Source: Hyphomicrobiales bacterium (lineage in GTDB: Bacteria; Pseudomonadota; Alphaproteobacteria; Rhizobiales; Beijerinckiaceae). Taken from it: a DNA stretch of 10,632 bases. This document shows positions 1 through 6,584 of the stretch, one piece after another; the first letter of the stretch is position 1; every line of letters starts with the position of its first letter. The stretch is taken from positions 1 through 10,632 of the forward strand of contig PLUH01000305.1 of assembly GCA_003164825.1 (NCBI GenBank), read 5' to 3'. A program made the position numbers and the translations under genes. A model generated the notes under the pieces. It had not been told where the DNA came from, made no database searches, and saw only the letters and a program-made list of their open reading frames with translations.

Positions 1-99
1 ATCGAACTTACCGCTTGGGGCTATCTCGCGCTCGCCTGTTATGTCGTGTTTAAGGGCGTCGACGGAGTGTTGCGGCGCATCACCAGTGAGCGACAGTAA
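1..99 (+). CDS. C-terminal end of an unidentified, probably membrane protein (partial)
   Basis: Frame 1 is open from the first base to a TAA at 97-99 and gives 32 residues. They include a hydrophobic run (AWGYLALACYVVF) followed by a positively charged tail (VLRRITSERQ), which looks like a last transmembrane helix with a cytoplasmic end. The gene starts outside the window, so the family cannot be named. It converges on the CLC gene, whose stop lies 37 bases further on. With so few codons, chance read-through of a high-GC frame is possible, but the composition resembles a real protein end. Confidence 0.45.
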   Translation: MELTAWGYLALACYVVFKGVDGVLRRITSERQ

Positions 100-136
100 A
101 CTCGCGAGGCGAGGTCAGCTTTCATCGTATCGCCGC

Positions 137-1936
137 CTACCCGCCGCCCAACACCCCCTTCATCGCCAGATTCGTCTCCTGCGCGTAACGCCGCGCGGAA
201 TAGGCTTCGCCGAGCGTGCCCAGCACCTGGCCGGTTCCGCGCGCGGTGACGGCGAGCGTGTCCGACTGGGCCGCGCCAAAGGTCTCAAGCGCGGACCCGA
301 TGTCATCATCCGGATTCAGCACAGTCTCGGGGAGATGGACGATGGCGCCGATCGGGCCGCCGTCCTCGCCGTTCTCAATTGTGAGCGCGTGCGCCTCGGG
401 AACGTGGATCAGTCCCCGATACTGCCCGCCTTCGCCGACCGCGACGACGACATTGGCGCTGCCGATGGGATAGGCCTCGCGGAATTTGCGCATCGACCCT
501 TCGGCCGGAAAGACCGGAGGCGAGCGAACCATCATCCGCCCGACCGTCAGGTCGCGCAGCCAGCCGACGTCCTGGCCGCCGCGGATCGTCTCGCCGCGCA
601 GGTGGAGACGCCAAGTGGTGAACGAATAGCCGAAGGTCGCCCGCACGGCGAGGGTGGTCGCAATCGAGGCGGCGAGGACGCCACCGGCGACGCCAAGATT
701 CCCGGTGCTCTCGAGCACCAGAAAGGTCATGGTCAGCGGACCGCCGACGATCGCGGCGCTGAGCGCCCCCATGCCCACGAGCACGCAGGCCGTCGTCTCG
801 AGATCCATCGACGGCGCCACGGCGTCGATGCCGATCGCATAGAGCTTGCCGAGCAGCGAGCCAACGAACAGGGAGGCGAAAAACAATCCGCCGCGAAAGC
901 CGGACGCCAGCGAAACGAGGCAGGCGAACAGTTTGAGCACGATGAGAATCGTCAATTCCGAAGCCGTCATCGGCGAATAGAAGTCGAGCCCGAGCGCGCC
1001 GTGGCCGGCCCCCAGCACCTGGGGCGAGTAGAGCGCCATGGCGCCAACCATCAACCCGCCGACGGGGGGGCGAATGAGGCGCCAAGGGATCGCCGCCCGG
1101 AACGCCCGTTCGATCAGCGCCGCCACCCGCATCGCCCCGACCCCGACCGCCGCCGCGACCAGACCAAGCCCGATCAATGCGCCATAGTGGAGGAACGTCA
1201 ACGGCGCGACGTCGGGCGCGGTGATGTTGTAAGGCGCGCCGATGACCGCCTGGGTGGTGAGCGATGCGGCGAGGGTGGCGGCGAAGACGGGAATCGCGTT
1301 GGCGAGCGAGTAGGCCCCGATGATGAGCTCGAAGGCGTAAAAGGCGCCGGTCAGCGGCGCGCCGAACGCCGCCGCGATCGCCCCTCCCGCCCCGCAGCCG
1401 ACCAGCATCCTCAGGTCTTGCCGGCGCAAGCGCGATCGAATCCCCAGATAGGAGGCGGCGCCGGCCCCGATCTGGGCATAGCCGGCTTCGAGTCCGACCG
1501 ACGCGCCGCAGCCGTTCGAGATCACGGTTTGCGTGGCCACGAGCAGGCTCTCGCTCAGCGACATGCGCCCGCCGCGGAGCGCGTTGGCCTCGACAGGATC
1601 GACCGCCGGCGGCGCCTTCCTCCGGGCGAGCCAGGTATCGATCGCGCCGAGAATGAGTCCGCCCAGCATCGGCGCGCCGAAGGCGGCAAGCGGCGCGACC
1701 CTCTCGGCGGCGCTGAGGTGAACGTCGAAAGGGATGCCGAAGATCGCGACATGCGCGACATTGACGATCTTGGTCATTGCCGCGACGCATAGGCCGGCCA
1801 GCACCCCGACGCCGATCGCTAGCGCCGTCATGCCGAATTCGCTCGCACGCAGGCGTGCGCGCACAGTCGCCAGCGCGATCAGCGCCGGGCGCGGCACGGA
1901 TATCAGCCGGGCGCGGCGTTCGACCGGGTAGCCCAT
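137..1936 (-). CDS. CLC-family chloride channel/antiporter with C-terminal CBS-like region
   Basis: This 599-residue inner-membrane protein should move chloride or another anion. Seen in sequence: many hydrophobic helices from about residue 36 to 445; GASVGLEAGYAQIG around E150, equivalent to the GREGP gating-glutamate motif; AAAFGAPLTGAFYAFE at 188-203; GFRGGLFFASLFVGS, matching the GGIFxPSLxxG region; and GGPLTMTFLVLESTGN. Residues 463 to about 585 resemble a degenerate CBS pair, a regulatory domain found in many CLC proteins. Two filter features are unusual. The GSGIP loop is replaced by AVDPVEANAL (111-120), so the chloride-coordinating serine is absent. The residue after E203, which by my alignment matches the internal proton glutamate of the E. 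coli exchanger, is leucine. It lies 73 bases downstream of proB on the same strand and may be cotranscribed. No clear Shine-Dalgarno sequence precedes the ATG at 1936; GTG at residue 14 or Met36 are alternative starts. The family is certain, but channel versus exchanger is not. Confidence 0.93.
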   Translation of the reverse strand: MGYPVERRARLISVPRPALIALATVRARLRASEFGMTALAIGVGVLAGLCVAAMTKIVNVAHVAIFGIPFDVHLSAAERVAPLAAFGAPMLGGLILGAIDTWLARRKAPPAVDPVEANALRGGRMSLSESLLVATQTVISNGCGASVGLEAGYAQIGAGAASYLGIRSRLRRQDLRMLVGCGAGGAIAAAFGAPLTGAFYAFELIIGAYSLANAIPVFAATLAASLTTQAVIGAPYNITAPDVAPLTFLHYGALIGLGLVAAAVGVGAMRVAALIERAFRAAIPWRLIRPPVGGLMVGAMALYSPQVLGAGHGALGLDFYSPMTASELTILIVLKLFACLVSLASGFRGGLFFASLFVGSLLGKLYAIGIDAVAPSMDLETTACVLVGMGALSAAIVGGPLTMTFLVLESTGNLGVAGGVLAASIATTLAVRATFGYSFTTWRLHLRGETIRGGQDVGWLRDLTVGRMMVRSPPVFPAEGSMRKFREAYPIGSANVVVAVGEGGQYRGLIHVPEAHALTIENGEDGGPIGAIVHLPETVLNPDDDIGSALETFGAAQSDTLAVTARGTGQVLGTLGEAYSARRYAQETNLAMKGVLGGG

Positions 1937-1973
1937 GTTCGGACTTATGCGCGGAGGAAGCGACTATGCCAAG

Positions 1974-1995
1974 GGCGGCGGGGATCCCGGCCGCC
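1974..1995 (-). other. GC-rich hairpin in the proB-CLC spacer
   Basis: Bases 1974-1979 and 1990-1995 form a perfect 6-bp stem (GGCGGC/GCCGCC). One further G-C pair lies inside it, beyond a single G-G mismatch, around a central GGATCC. It lies just past the proB stop. No T-run follows on the minus strand (the next bases read CCTTGG), so it is not a standard intrinsic terminator. It could be an mRNA-stabilising or attenuating structure between proB and the CLC gene, or chance in GC-rich DNA. Confidence 0.3.
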
Positions 1996-2009
1996 GGCGT
2001 CGCACACCA

Positions 2010-3134
2010 TCAGCCGGCGAGCGCCATGTCGTCGCGATGGATCATTTCGGCCCGCCCGCCGGTTCCGAGGATATGGGCGATGTCGCGCGAATTGCGTCCG
2101 CGGATGCGCTCGGCGTGCGCGGCGTCATAGGCGATGAGCCCGCGTCCGATCTCGGCCCCGTGCTCGTTGCGAATGGCGACGCAATCGCCGCGCGCGAAAA
2201 CGCCCTCGATGCGCGTGACCCCGGCCGGCAGCAGGCTTTTTCCCCGCGCCAGCGCCCCGGCGGCGCCGGAGTCCACGAACACTGCGCCCTTGAGCTCGAG
2301 CGATCCGCCGATCCAGATCTTGCGCGCCGCGATCGGGTTCGAAGGGGTCAGGAACCAGGTGCAGCGGCCCCCTTCGGCGATGCGCGCGATCGGATGAGCG
2401 ACCCGCCCGTCCGCGATCACCATATGCGTGCCGGCGGCGGTGGCGATGCGGGCGGCTTCGATCTTGGTGCGCATGCCTCCGCGCGACAGGTCCGACCCAG
2501 CGCCGCCCGCCATCGCCTCGATCTCGGGCGTCACGCGATCGACGACCGGCAGGAATCGGGCATGGGCGTTGCGATGCGGCGGCGAATCATAAAGCCCGGC
2601 GACGTCGGAGAGCAGGATCAACAGGTCCGCGCTCGCCATGGTGGCGACCCGGGCGGCCAGCCGATCATTGTCGCCGTACCGGATCTCGCTGGTCGCAACC
2701 GTGTCGTTCTCGTTGATGATCGGGATCGCGCGGATGGAGAACAGACGGCCGAGGGTCGCGCGGGCGTTGAGATAGCGGCGGCGCTCTTCCGTGTCCTGCA
2801 AGGTCAGCAGCACCTGGCCGGCGACGATGCCGTTCTCGGCGAGCGCCCGCGACCACTCGCTGGCAAGCGCAATCTGTCCGATCGCCGCCGAGGCCTGGCT
2901 GTCCTCGAGTTTGAGCGCGCCCTTCGGCAGACCGCCGATCGTGCGGCCGAGCGCGATCGCGCCGGAGGACACCACGACCATGCTGGCGCCGCGCCCGTGC
3001 AGGGCGGAGATGTCGGACGCGAGCGCCTTGAGCCACGCGTGCCGGACCGCGCCGAGCGCGCCGTCGACCAAGAGCGAGGACCCGACTTTGATGACGATCC
3101 GGTTGAATCGGTCGAGAGAGGGAAGCTGGTCCAC
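2010..3134 (-). CDS. proB: Glutamate 5-kinase
   Basis: This cytoplasmic enzyme phosphorylates L-glutamate with ATP to glutamyl-5-phosphate, the first and feedback-controlled step of proline synthesis. The 374-residue length fits the family. The N-terminal amino-acid-kinase domain shows IVIKVGSSLL with K16, VVVSSGAIALG (SSG at 56-58), NENDT at 141-145, YGDNDRLAA from 153, LLSDVAGLYD from 174 and GGMRTKIEAARIA from 219. Residues from about 270 to 365 form the C-terminal PUA domain. The start is GTG at 3134; the only other option upstream before the in-frame stop at 3207-3209 is a CTG at 3167. No clear Shine-Dalgarno sequence is visible. In many alphaproteobacteria proB lies in obg-proB-proA; here neither partner is adjacent, a CLC gene follows and mbfA is divergent. 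Confidence 0.96.
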   Translation of the reverse strand: MDQLPSLDRFNRIVIKVGSSLLVDGALGAVRHAWLKALASDISALHGRGASMVVVSSGAIALGRTIGGLPKGALKLEDSQASAAIGQIALASEWSRALAENGIVAGQVLLTLQDTEERRRYLNARATLGRLFSIRAIPIINENDTVATSEIRYGDNDRLAARVATMASADLLILLSDVAGLYDSPPHRNAHARFLPVVDRVTPEIEAMAGGAGSDLSRGGMRTKIEAARIATAAGTHMVIADGRVAHPIARIAEGGRCTWFLTPSNPIAARKIWIGGSLELKGAVFVDSGAAGALARGKSLLPAGVTRIEGVFARGDCVAIRNEHGAEIGRGLIAYDAAHAERIRGRNSRDIAHILGTGGRAEMIHRDDMALAG

Positions 3135-3211
3135 GAACGCCGGACGGAGGAGGAAATCAAAGCGCAGGCGACCGCTAAAATGCGGACACCGCGCGCGTTT
3201 TTCCGTCTAGA

Positions 3212-3229
3212 CCAGCGCTCCCGCGCTGG
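3212..3229. repeat. Inverted repeat upstream of proB
   Basis: CCAGCG (3212-3217) and CGCTGG (3224-3229) are perfect inverted arms around a 6-base loop, about 80 bases upstream of the proB start in the proB/mbfA spacer. On the minus strand it lies between a TTGCCA and a TAGACG that are 17 bases apart, a weak promoter-like pair for proB. It could be an operator or an mRNA leader hairpin. The match is short and the DNA is GC-rich. Confidence 0.25.
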
Positions 3230-3270
3230 CAAGGCAAGTTTGCCGGCGTCCGGATCTTTCGGCAAGGCCG

Positions 3271-3300
3271 TTGACCCGGGGGGCGGCCCAACTTTAGAAA
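3271..3300 (+). promoter_or_regulatory. Predicted sigma-70-type promoter of mbfA
   Basis: TTGACC at 3271-3276 matches five of six -35 bases. After 18 bases, TAGAAA at 3295-3300 matches four of six -10 bases. This places the transcription start near 3307-3308, about 25 bases before the mbfA ATG. The -10 element lies inside the iron-control palindrome, the arrangement expected for repression by occlusion. It was read by eye only. Confidence 0.5.
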
Positions 3301-3309
3301 CATTCTAAA
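3293..3309. promoter_or_regulatory. Iron-control element (predicted Irr box) of mbfA
   Basis: TTTAGAA (3293-3299), ACA and TTCTAAA (3303-3309) form a perfect 7-bp inverted repeat with a 3-base spacer. This matches the ICE/Irr-box consensus known from rhizobial iron regulons. Irr is a haem-responsive Fur-family regulator that is active when iron is low, and mbfA is a known Irr-repressed gene in Bradyrhizobium and Agrobacterium. The box overlaps the predicted -10 and ends 22 bases before the mbfA start, so repression in low iron and expression in high iron is the natural inference. AT-rich arms like these are unlikely by chance in this GC-rich DNA. Confidence 0.88.
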
Positions 3310-3331
3310 TTGGGACCATGCGGGACACGCC

Positions 3332-4288
3332 ATGCGCAATTTCGATGACCTGTCCGAGCGCGAGATTCTGGCCCTCGCGATCAGCAACGAGGAGGAGGAT
3401 GCGCGCATTTACGCCGATTTCTCCGATGGCTTGCATGTCGACTATCCGGCGACTGCCAAGGTGTTCGACGAGATGGCCGCCGAGGAGAACACGCATCGGC
3501 GTCGGCTCATCGACCTCTTTGTCTCGAAATTCGGCGACCACATTCCGCTCGTCCGCCGCGAGCATATCCGGGGCTATATTCCGCAGAAGCCGGTCTGGCA
3601 GATGAAGCCTCTGGGCCTCGAAACTGCGCGCGCGCACACCCACGACATGGAGCGCGCCGCGGCGCGGTTCTACCGTCAAGCTTTGACCCGCACGACCGAC
3701 GCGTCGATCCGCAAGCTGCTCGGCGACCTCGCAGAGGCCGAGGACAAGCACGACCAGCTCGCCACGGGCCTCGAGCACCAGGTGATGACCGACTCCGTCC
3801 GGCACGACGAAGCCGAGAACGAGCGTCGACGGTTCGTCTTGCAGATCATCCAACCCGGCCTGGTCGGCTTGATGGACGGTTCGGTGTCGACGCTCGCGCC
3901 GGTGTTCGCTGCGGCCTTCGCGACCCACAATTCGTGGAACGCGTTCGTGGTCGGGCTCGCCGCCTCGATCGGCGCCGGCATTTCGATGGGCTTCGCCGAG
4001 GCGCTCGCCGACGACGGCAAGCTTTCTGGACGCGGCGCGCCGTTGCTGCGCGGCCTCGTCTGCGGCCTGATGACCACAGCGGGCGGCATCGGCCACACCC
4101 TGCCTTTCCTTATCCCCGCATTCTACACCGCGATGGTTGTCGCCTTCGTGGTGGTCGTGTTCGAGCTTCTGGCGATCTCCTATGTCCAGTGGCGGTATAT
4201 GGACACTCCCCCGGTCTCGGCGGCGGCCAAGGTGATGCTCGGCGGCGCGCTGGTGCTGGCGGCGGGAATTCTGATCGGCTCGAGCTGA
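3332..4288 (+). CDS. mbfA: Membrane-bound ferritin MbfA (rubrerythrin-VIT1 fusion iron exporter)
   Basis: This 318-residue inner-membrane protein fuses a cytoplasmic ferritin-like di-iron domain to a VIT1/CCC1-type transporter domain. Homologues in Bradyrhizobium and Agrobacterium export iron and protect against iron and peroxide stress. Residues 1 to about 145 carry the di-iron ligands: E20 in NEEEDARIY, E52xxH55 (EENTH), E107 in HDMERAAARFY and E137xxH140 (EDKH). From about 170 to the end come GLVGLMDGSVSTLAPVFAAA, SIGAGISMGFAEALADDG and three further hydrophobic segments, typical of VIT1 proteins. All expected ligand motifs are intact. The ATG at 3332 is preceded by only a weak GGGA. ATG at 3318 is in another frame. 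The gene is divergent from proB, converges on the methyltransferase gene with 16 bases between the stops, and is very probably controlled by the upstream Irr box. Confidence 0.96.
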   Translation: MRNFDDLSEREILALAISNEEEDARIYADFSDGLHVDYPATAKVFDEMAAEENTHRRRLIDLFVSKFGDHIPLVRREHIRGYIPQKPVWQMKPLGLETARAHTHDMERAAARFYRQALTRTTDASIRKLLGDLAEAEDKHDQLATGLEHQVMTDSVRHDEAENERRRFVLQIIQPGLVGLMDGSVSTLAPVFAAAFATHNSWNAFVVGLAASIGAGISMGFAEALADDGKLSGRGAPLLRGLVCGLMTTAGGIGHTLPFLIPAFYTAMVVAFVVVVFELLAISYVQWRYMDTPPVSAAAKVMLGGALVLAAGILIGSS

Positions 4289-4304
4289 CGAGCGGCCCGC
4301 CGCC

Positions 4305-5150
4305 TCAGGACGGGTGTGATCCGGTGAACGGCACGAACGGAATGATCGCGCCGCCATAGATGTCGGAGCGGACGACAGACATCTCCCCGTCGGGCGACCG
4401 CCGCTTGACCGCCTTCAGCACATGCTGCGCCCCGGGCGGGCCGATCGGAATGACCATGATCCCGTCCGATGCGAGTTGCTGGAGCAGCGGCGGCGGGATG
4501 TGATCGATGCCGCAGGTGACGATGATCTTGTCGAATGGCTGAGCCTCCGCCCAGCCGTAATAGCCGTCGGCATTGCGGGTGCGGATGGCGCGGTATTCGC
4601 TATATCCCCGCGCGATCAGCGCGTCGTAGAGCGCCCGCGTGCGCCGCGCCAGCGCGGGAATGATCTCGATCGACCAGACGTTGGGCGTCAGGTTCGAAAG
4701 GTAGGCCGACTGGTAGCCCGACCCGGTGCCGATCTCGAGCACCTTGTCGCCCCGCCTGATCTCGAGCGTATTGGTCATCCGCGCGACCGTATGCGGGCCG
4801 GTGATGGTGACGCCGAAGCCGATATTGAGGTGATGCCATTCGTAGGCGCGATCGAGGTTTTCCGCAGTCACGAACTCCTCGCGCGGGGTCAGCAGGAAGG
4901 CGCGCGTATCGGCCTCGTCCCAGACGTCGTGGTGGGCGACAAGCTGCTCAAACCGGTCGTAGCGTGCGCCCAGAAAACGCGCATCCTCGCCGCGGTTGCG
5001 CACCATCCATTCGACGAACGCCTCGCGGCTCTGCCGCGGCGGCGAAGCGCTCGAGTCGTAAGGCGTCGGAACGTTGGCGAGCGCTGGCCGGGCGGCGAGC
5101 GCCGCACCCGCGGCTTGAGCCATTCCCGTCAGAAACCTGCGTCGATCCAT
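4305..5150 (-). CDS. Tat-exported protein-L-isoaspartate O-methyltransferase family protein
   Basis: PCMT enzymes use S-adenosylmethionine to methylate isoaspartyl residues in aged proteins so that they can revert to aspartate. The 281-residue product starts at ATG 5150, where GAGG lies 6 bases upstream. The frame is open to 5264, but the extra 38 residues have no such support. The N-terminus DRRRFLTG is a twin-arginine motif, followed by a hydrophobic stretch (MAQAAGAALAA) and a likely signal-peptidase site after ALA (residue 25). The catalytic domain shows FGVTITGPHTVARM, equivalent to the PCMT TISxPHMVAxM block; SAM motif I VLEIGTGSGYQSAYL from residue 137; and KIIVTCGIDHIPPPLLQQL. Ordinary PCMT is cytosolic and has no signal, so this one should fold with cofactor and be exported to the periplasm, where the SAM source is unclear. 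It ends 16 bases from mbfA (convergent) and is divergent from the amidohydrolase gene. The family is clear; substrate and site of action are inferred. Confidence 0.9.
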   Translation of the reverse strand: MDRRRFLTGMAQAAGAALAARPALANVPTPYDSSASPPRQSREAFVEWMVRNRGEDARFLGARYDRFEQLVAHHDVWDEADTRAFLLTPREEFVTAENLDRAYEWHHLNIGFGVTITGPHTVARMTNTLEIRRGDKVLEIGTGSGYQSAYLSNLTPNVWSIEIIPALARRTRALYDALIARGYSEYRAIRTRNADGYYGWAEAQPFDKIIVTCGIDHIPPPLLQQLASDGIMVIPIGPPGAQHVLKAVKRRSPDGEMSVVRSDIYGGAIIPFVPFTGSHPS

Positions 5151-5283
5151 AGGAAGCCTCGCGTTGGTAAGCTCATCGGGGAGGAAAGGGTGGCGACGGT
5201 CAAGCGCGAAATGAGGGTGGAGTTCTTTGGCGGCGACGAGAGGGCGGTCCGCGACTGACCGCACAGCGCCGGCCGCAGAAGAG

Positions 5284-5339
5284 AATTCCAGGCCGGCTAA
5301 TTCCTGGAAGCCGAGCCGAGCAGAACTTGATATTCCTGG
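5284..5339. promoter_or_regulatory. Three-copy ATTCC(A/T)GG operator-like cluster
   Basis: The 212-base spacer 5151-5362 between the divergent methyltransferase and amidohydrolase genes holds no gene. It contains AATTCCAGG at 5284-5292, AATTCCTGG at 5299-5307 and ATTCCTGG at 5332-5339. The first two also give an inverted repeat, TTCCAGG-N10-CCTGGAA (5286-5309), and the middle copy contains the near-perfect palindrome TTCCTGGAA. The steps between copies are 15 and 32 bases. This looks like a multi-site operator for a regulator encoded elsewhere. I could not pick a convincing -35/-10 pair. Confidence 0.45.
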
Positions 5340-5353
5340 TCCGGAGACGACGC

Positions 5354-5360
5354 GGAGGGG
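5354..5360 (+). promoter_or_regulatory. Strong ribosome binding site fixing the amidohydrolase start
   Basis: GGAGGGG at 5354-5360 lies two bases before ATG 5363 (GGAGG itself ends 4 bases before it). This supports ATG 5363 over the in-frame TTG at 5327, which would add twelve residues (IFLVRRRRGG and neighbours) that are not typical of the family. Confidence 0.75.
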
Positions 5361-5362
5361 CC

Positions 5363-6469
5363 ATGCAGCGGAATTCGTTCGACGTCATTCGCATTCCGAC
5401 CAGCGGGCCCGGGGATGTTTCCGGCCTGATGGCGGTTGTCGACAGCGGCGCGCTCAAGCCATCGTCAATTCTCGCGGTGCTGGGGAAGACCGAGGGCAAT
5501 GGCGGGGTGAACGATTTCACCCGGGAGTACGCTGTCGCCGCTTTGTGCAATGCCCTGGCGCCCCACTTGGCGCTCACCCCGCGGGCGGTTGAAAGCAGAA
5601 TCGCGTTCGTCATGTCGGGCGGCACGGAGGGGGTGCTCTCTCCGCACATGACCGTGTTCGCGCGCGGCCGCAGTCCCGAGGTCGCGCACGACAGCGCGGG
5701 CGAGGCGCGACTGAGCGTCGGCATCGCCCATACCCGCGACTTCCTGCCCGAGGAGATCGGCCGGAACGCCCAGATCGGCGAGACGGCGAGCGCGGTCGCA
5801 ACGGCGATGCGCGAGGCCCGGATCGACGCCGTAAGCGATGTGCATTTCGTCCAGATCAAGTGCCCCCTGCTGACCAGCGAGCGCGTCCAGGACGCTCTCG
5901 CGCGCGGCAAGACGACGGTCACTGCGAGCGGGTACGCGTCGATGGGCTATTCGCGTGGCGCTTCCGCGCTCGGCGTCGCCAAGGCGCTCGGCGAGATCGG
6001 GGCGGATGTCGCAGAAGCCCAGGCGCTGAAAAACTGGGACCTTTACTCCTCCGTCGCCTCCTGTTCGGCCGGCATTGAACTGATGCACAACGTCGTCATT
6101 CTGGTCGGCAACTCGCGATTCTCGGCCAGCCCGTTCAGAATTGGCCACGCGGTCATGAAGGATTCGATCGACCTCCCGGCGGTCATGCAGGCGCTCGAGA
6201 GCGTGGGCTTGAGCGCGCTCGACCCGTCGTCACAAAGCCGGCTCGTCAATATTTTCGCCAAGGCCGAGGCCTCCCCCAACGGCGCCATTCGCGGCCTCCG
6301 CCACACCATGCTCGACGATTCCGACATCAACGCCACCCGCCACGCCCGCGCGGCGGTCGGCGGCCTGATCGCCGGGGTCGCGGGAACCGGCGCGGTCTAT
6401 GTCTCGGGCGGCGCCGAGCACCAGGGGCCGGCCGGCGGCGGCCCGGTCGCGGTCATCGCGCGCCACTGA
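5363..6469 (+). CDS. Cyanuric acid amidohydrolase (AtzD/TrzD family; barbiturase-related)
   Basis: This family opens the cyanuric acid ring to carboxybiuret, which decays to biuret and CO2; the related barbiturase opens barbiturate. The 368-residue length fits AtzD (about 363). The fold has three similar domains, each supplying a Lys-Ser pair, and all are visible: K42 in VLGKTEGNG and S85 in VMSGGTEGV; lysine in VQIKCPLLT (about 166) and serine in SSVASCSAG (about 229-235); lysine in FAKAEASPNG (about 300) and serine in YVSGGAEHQGP (about 348). K42 and S85 match AtzD numbering as I recall it. The C-terminal SGGAEHQGPxGGGP reads like cyanuric acid hydrolases; as I recall, barbiturase has a different sequence before HQGP. 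There is no signal peptide, so it is cytoplasmic. The typical downstream enzymes (biuret and allophanate hydrolases) are absent, so the physiological substrate could be another cyclic imide. A tannase/lactonase operon follows after 115 bases. Confidence 0.88.
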   Translation: MQRNSFDVIRIPTSGPGDVSGLMAVVDSGALKPSSILAVLGKTEGNGGVNDFTREYAVAALCNALAPHLALTPRAVESRIAFVMSGGTEGVLSPHMTVFARGRSPEVAHDSAGEARLSVGIAHTRDFLPEEIGRNAQIGETASAVATAMREARIDAVSDVHFVQIKCPLLTSERVQDALARGKTTVTASGYASMGYSRGASALGVAKALGEIGADVAEAQALKNWDLYSSVASCSAGIELMHNVVILVGNSRFSASPFRIGHAVMKDSIDLPAVMQALESVGLSALDPSSQSRLVNIFAKAEASPNGAIRGLRHTMLDDSDINATRHARAAVGGLIAGVAGTGAVYVSGGAEHQGPAGGGPVAVIARH

Positions 6470-6510
6470 CATGCGGGCTCGCGACTGAACTCAGGCGCGT
6501 CGCCCGCCCC

Positions 6511-6534
6511 TTGACTTCGCGCCTCGAAGCGCGA
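6511..6534 (+). promoter_or_regulatory. Possible promoter/operator upstream of the DUF3237-tannase-lactonase genes
   Basis: The 115-base gap after the amidohydrolase contains TTGACT at 6511-6516, a good -35 match. It is followed at once by a perfect inverted repeat, TCGCGC (6517-6522), CTCGAA, GCGCGA (6529-6534). The repeat fills the space where a -35/-10 spacer would be, but the bases at the -10 place (ATCCTC) match poorly. The hairpin has no T-run, so it is not a clear terminator for the gene before it. Confidence 0.3.
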
Positions 6535-6584
6535 TCCTCGGCAAGCAGCCGCAAGTCGCGGAGCCGGCGGGGAGGGAGGAGCGC

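Noticed and set aside
41..1792. 583-codon open frame on the plus strand, antisense to the CLC gene
   Set aside because: It encodes a low-complexity, Arg/Asp/Gly/Ala-rich product with no recognisable motif and lies fully over a gene with clear CLC motifs. Long antisense frames are expected in GC-rich coding DNA.
1935..3308. 457-codon open frame on the plus strand, antisense to proB
   Set aside because: It covers proB, has shadow-type composition and no domain, and runs through the intergenic spacer into the Irr box, which a real gene would not be expected to do.
4289..4304. Terminator in the convergent gap between mbfA and the methyltransferase gene
   Set aside because: The gap is only 16 bases, GC-rich, with no hairpin plus T-run.
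5151..5264. N-terminal extension of the isoaspartate methyltransferase from 5264
   Set aside because: The extra 38 residues resemble no signal or domain, whereas ATG 5150 has GAGG six bases upstream and begins exactly at a twin-arginine signal.
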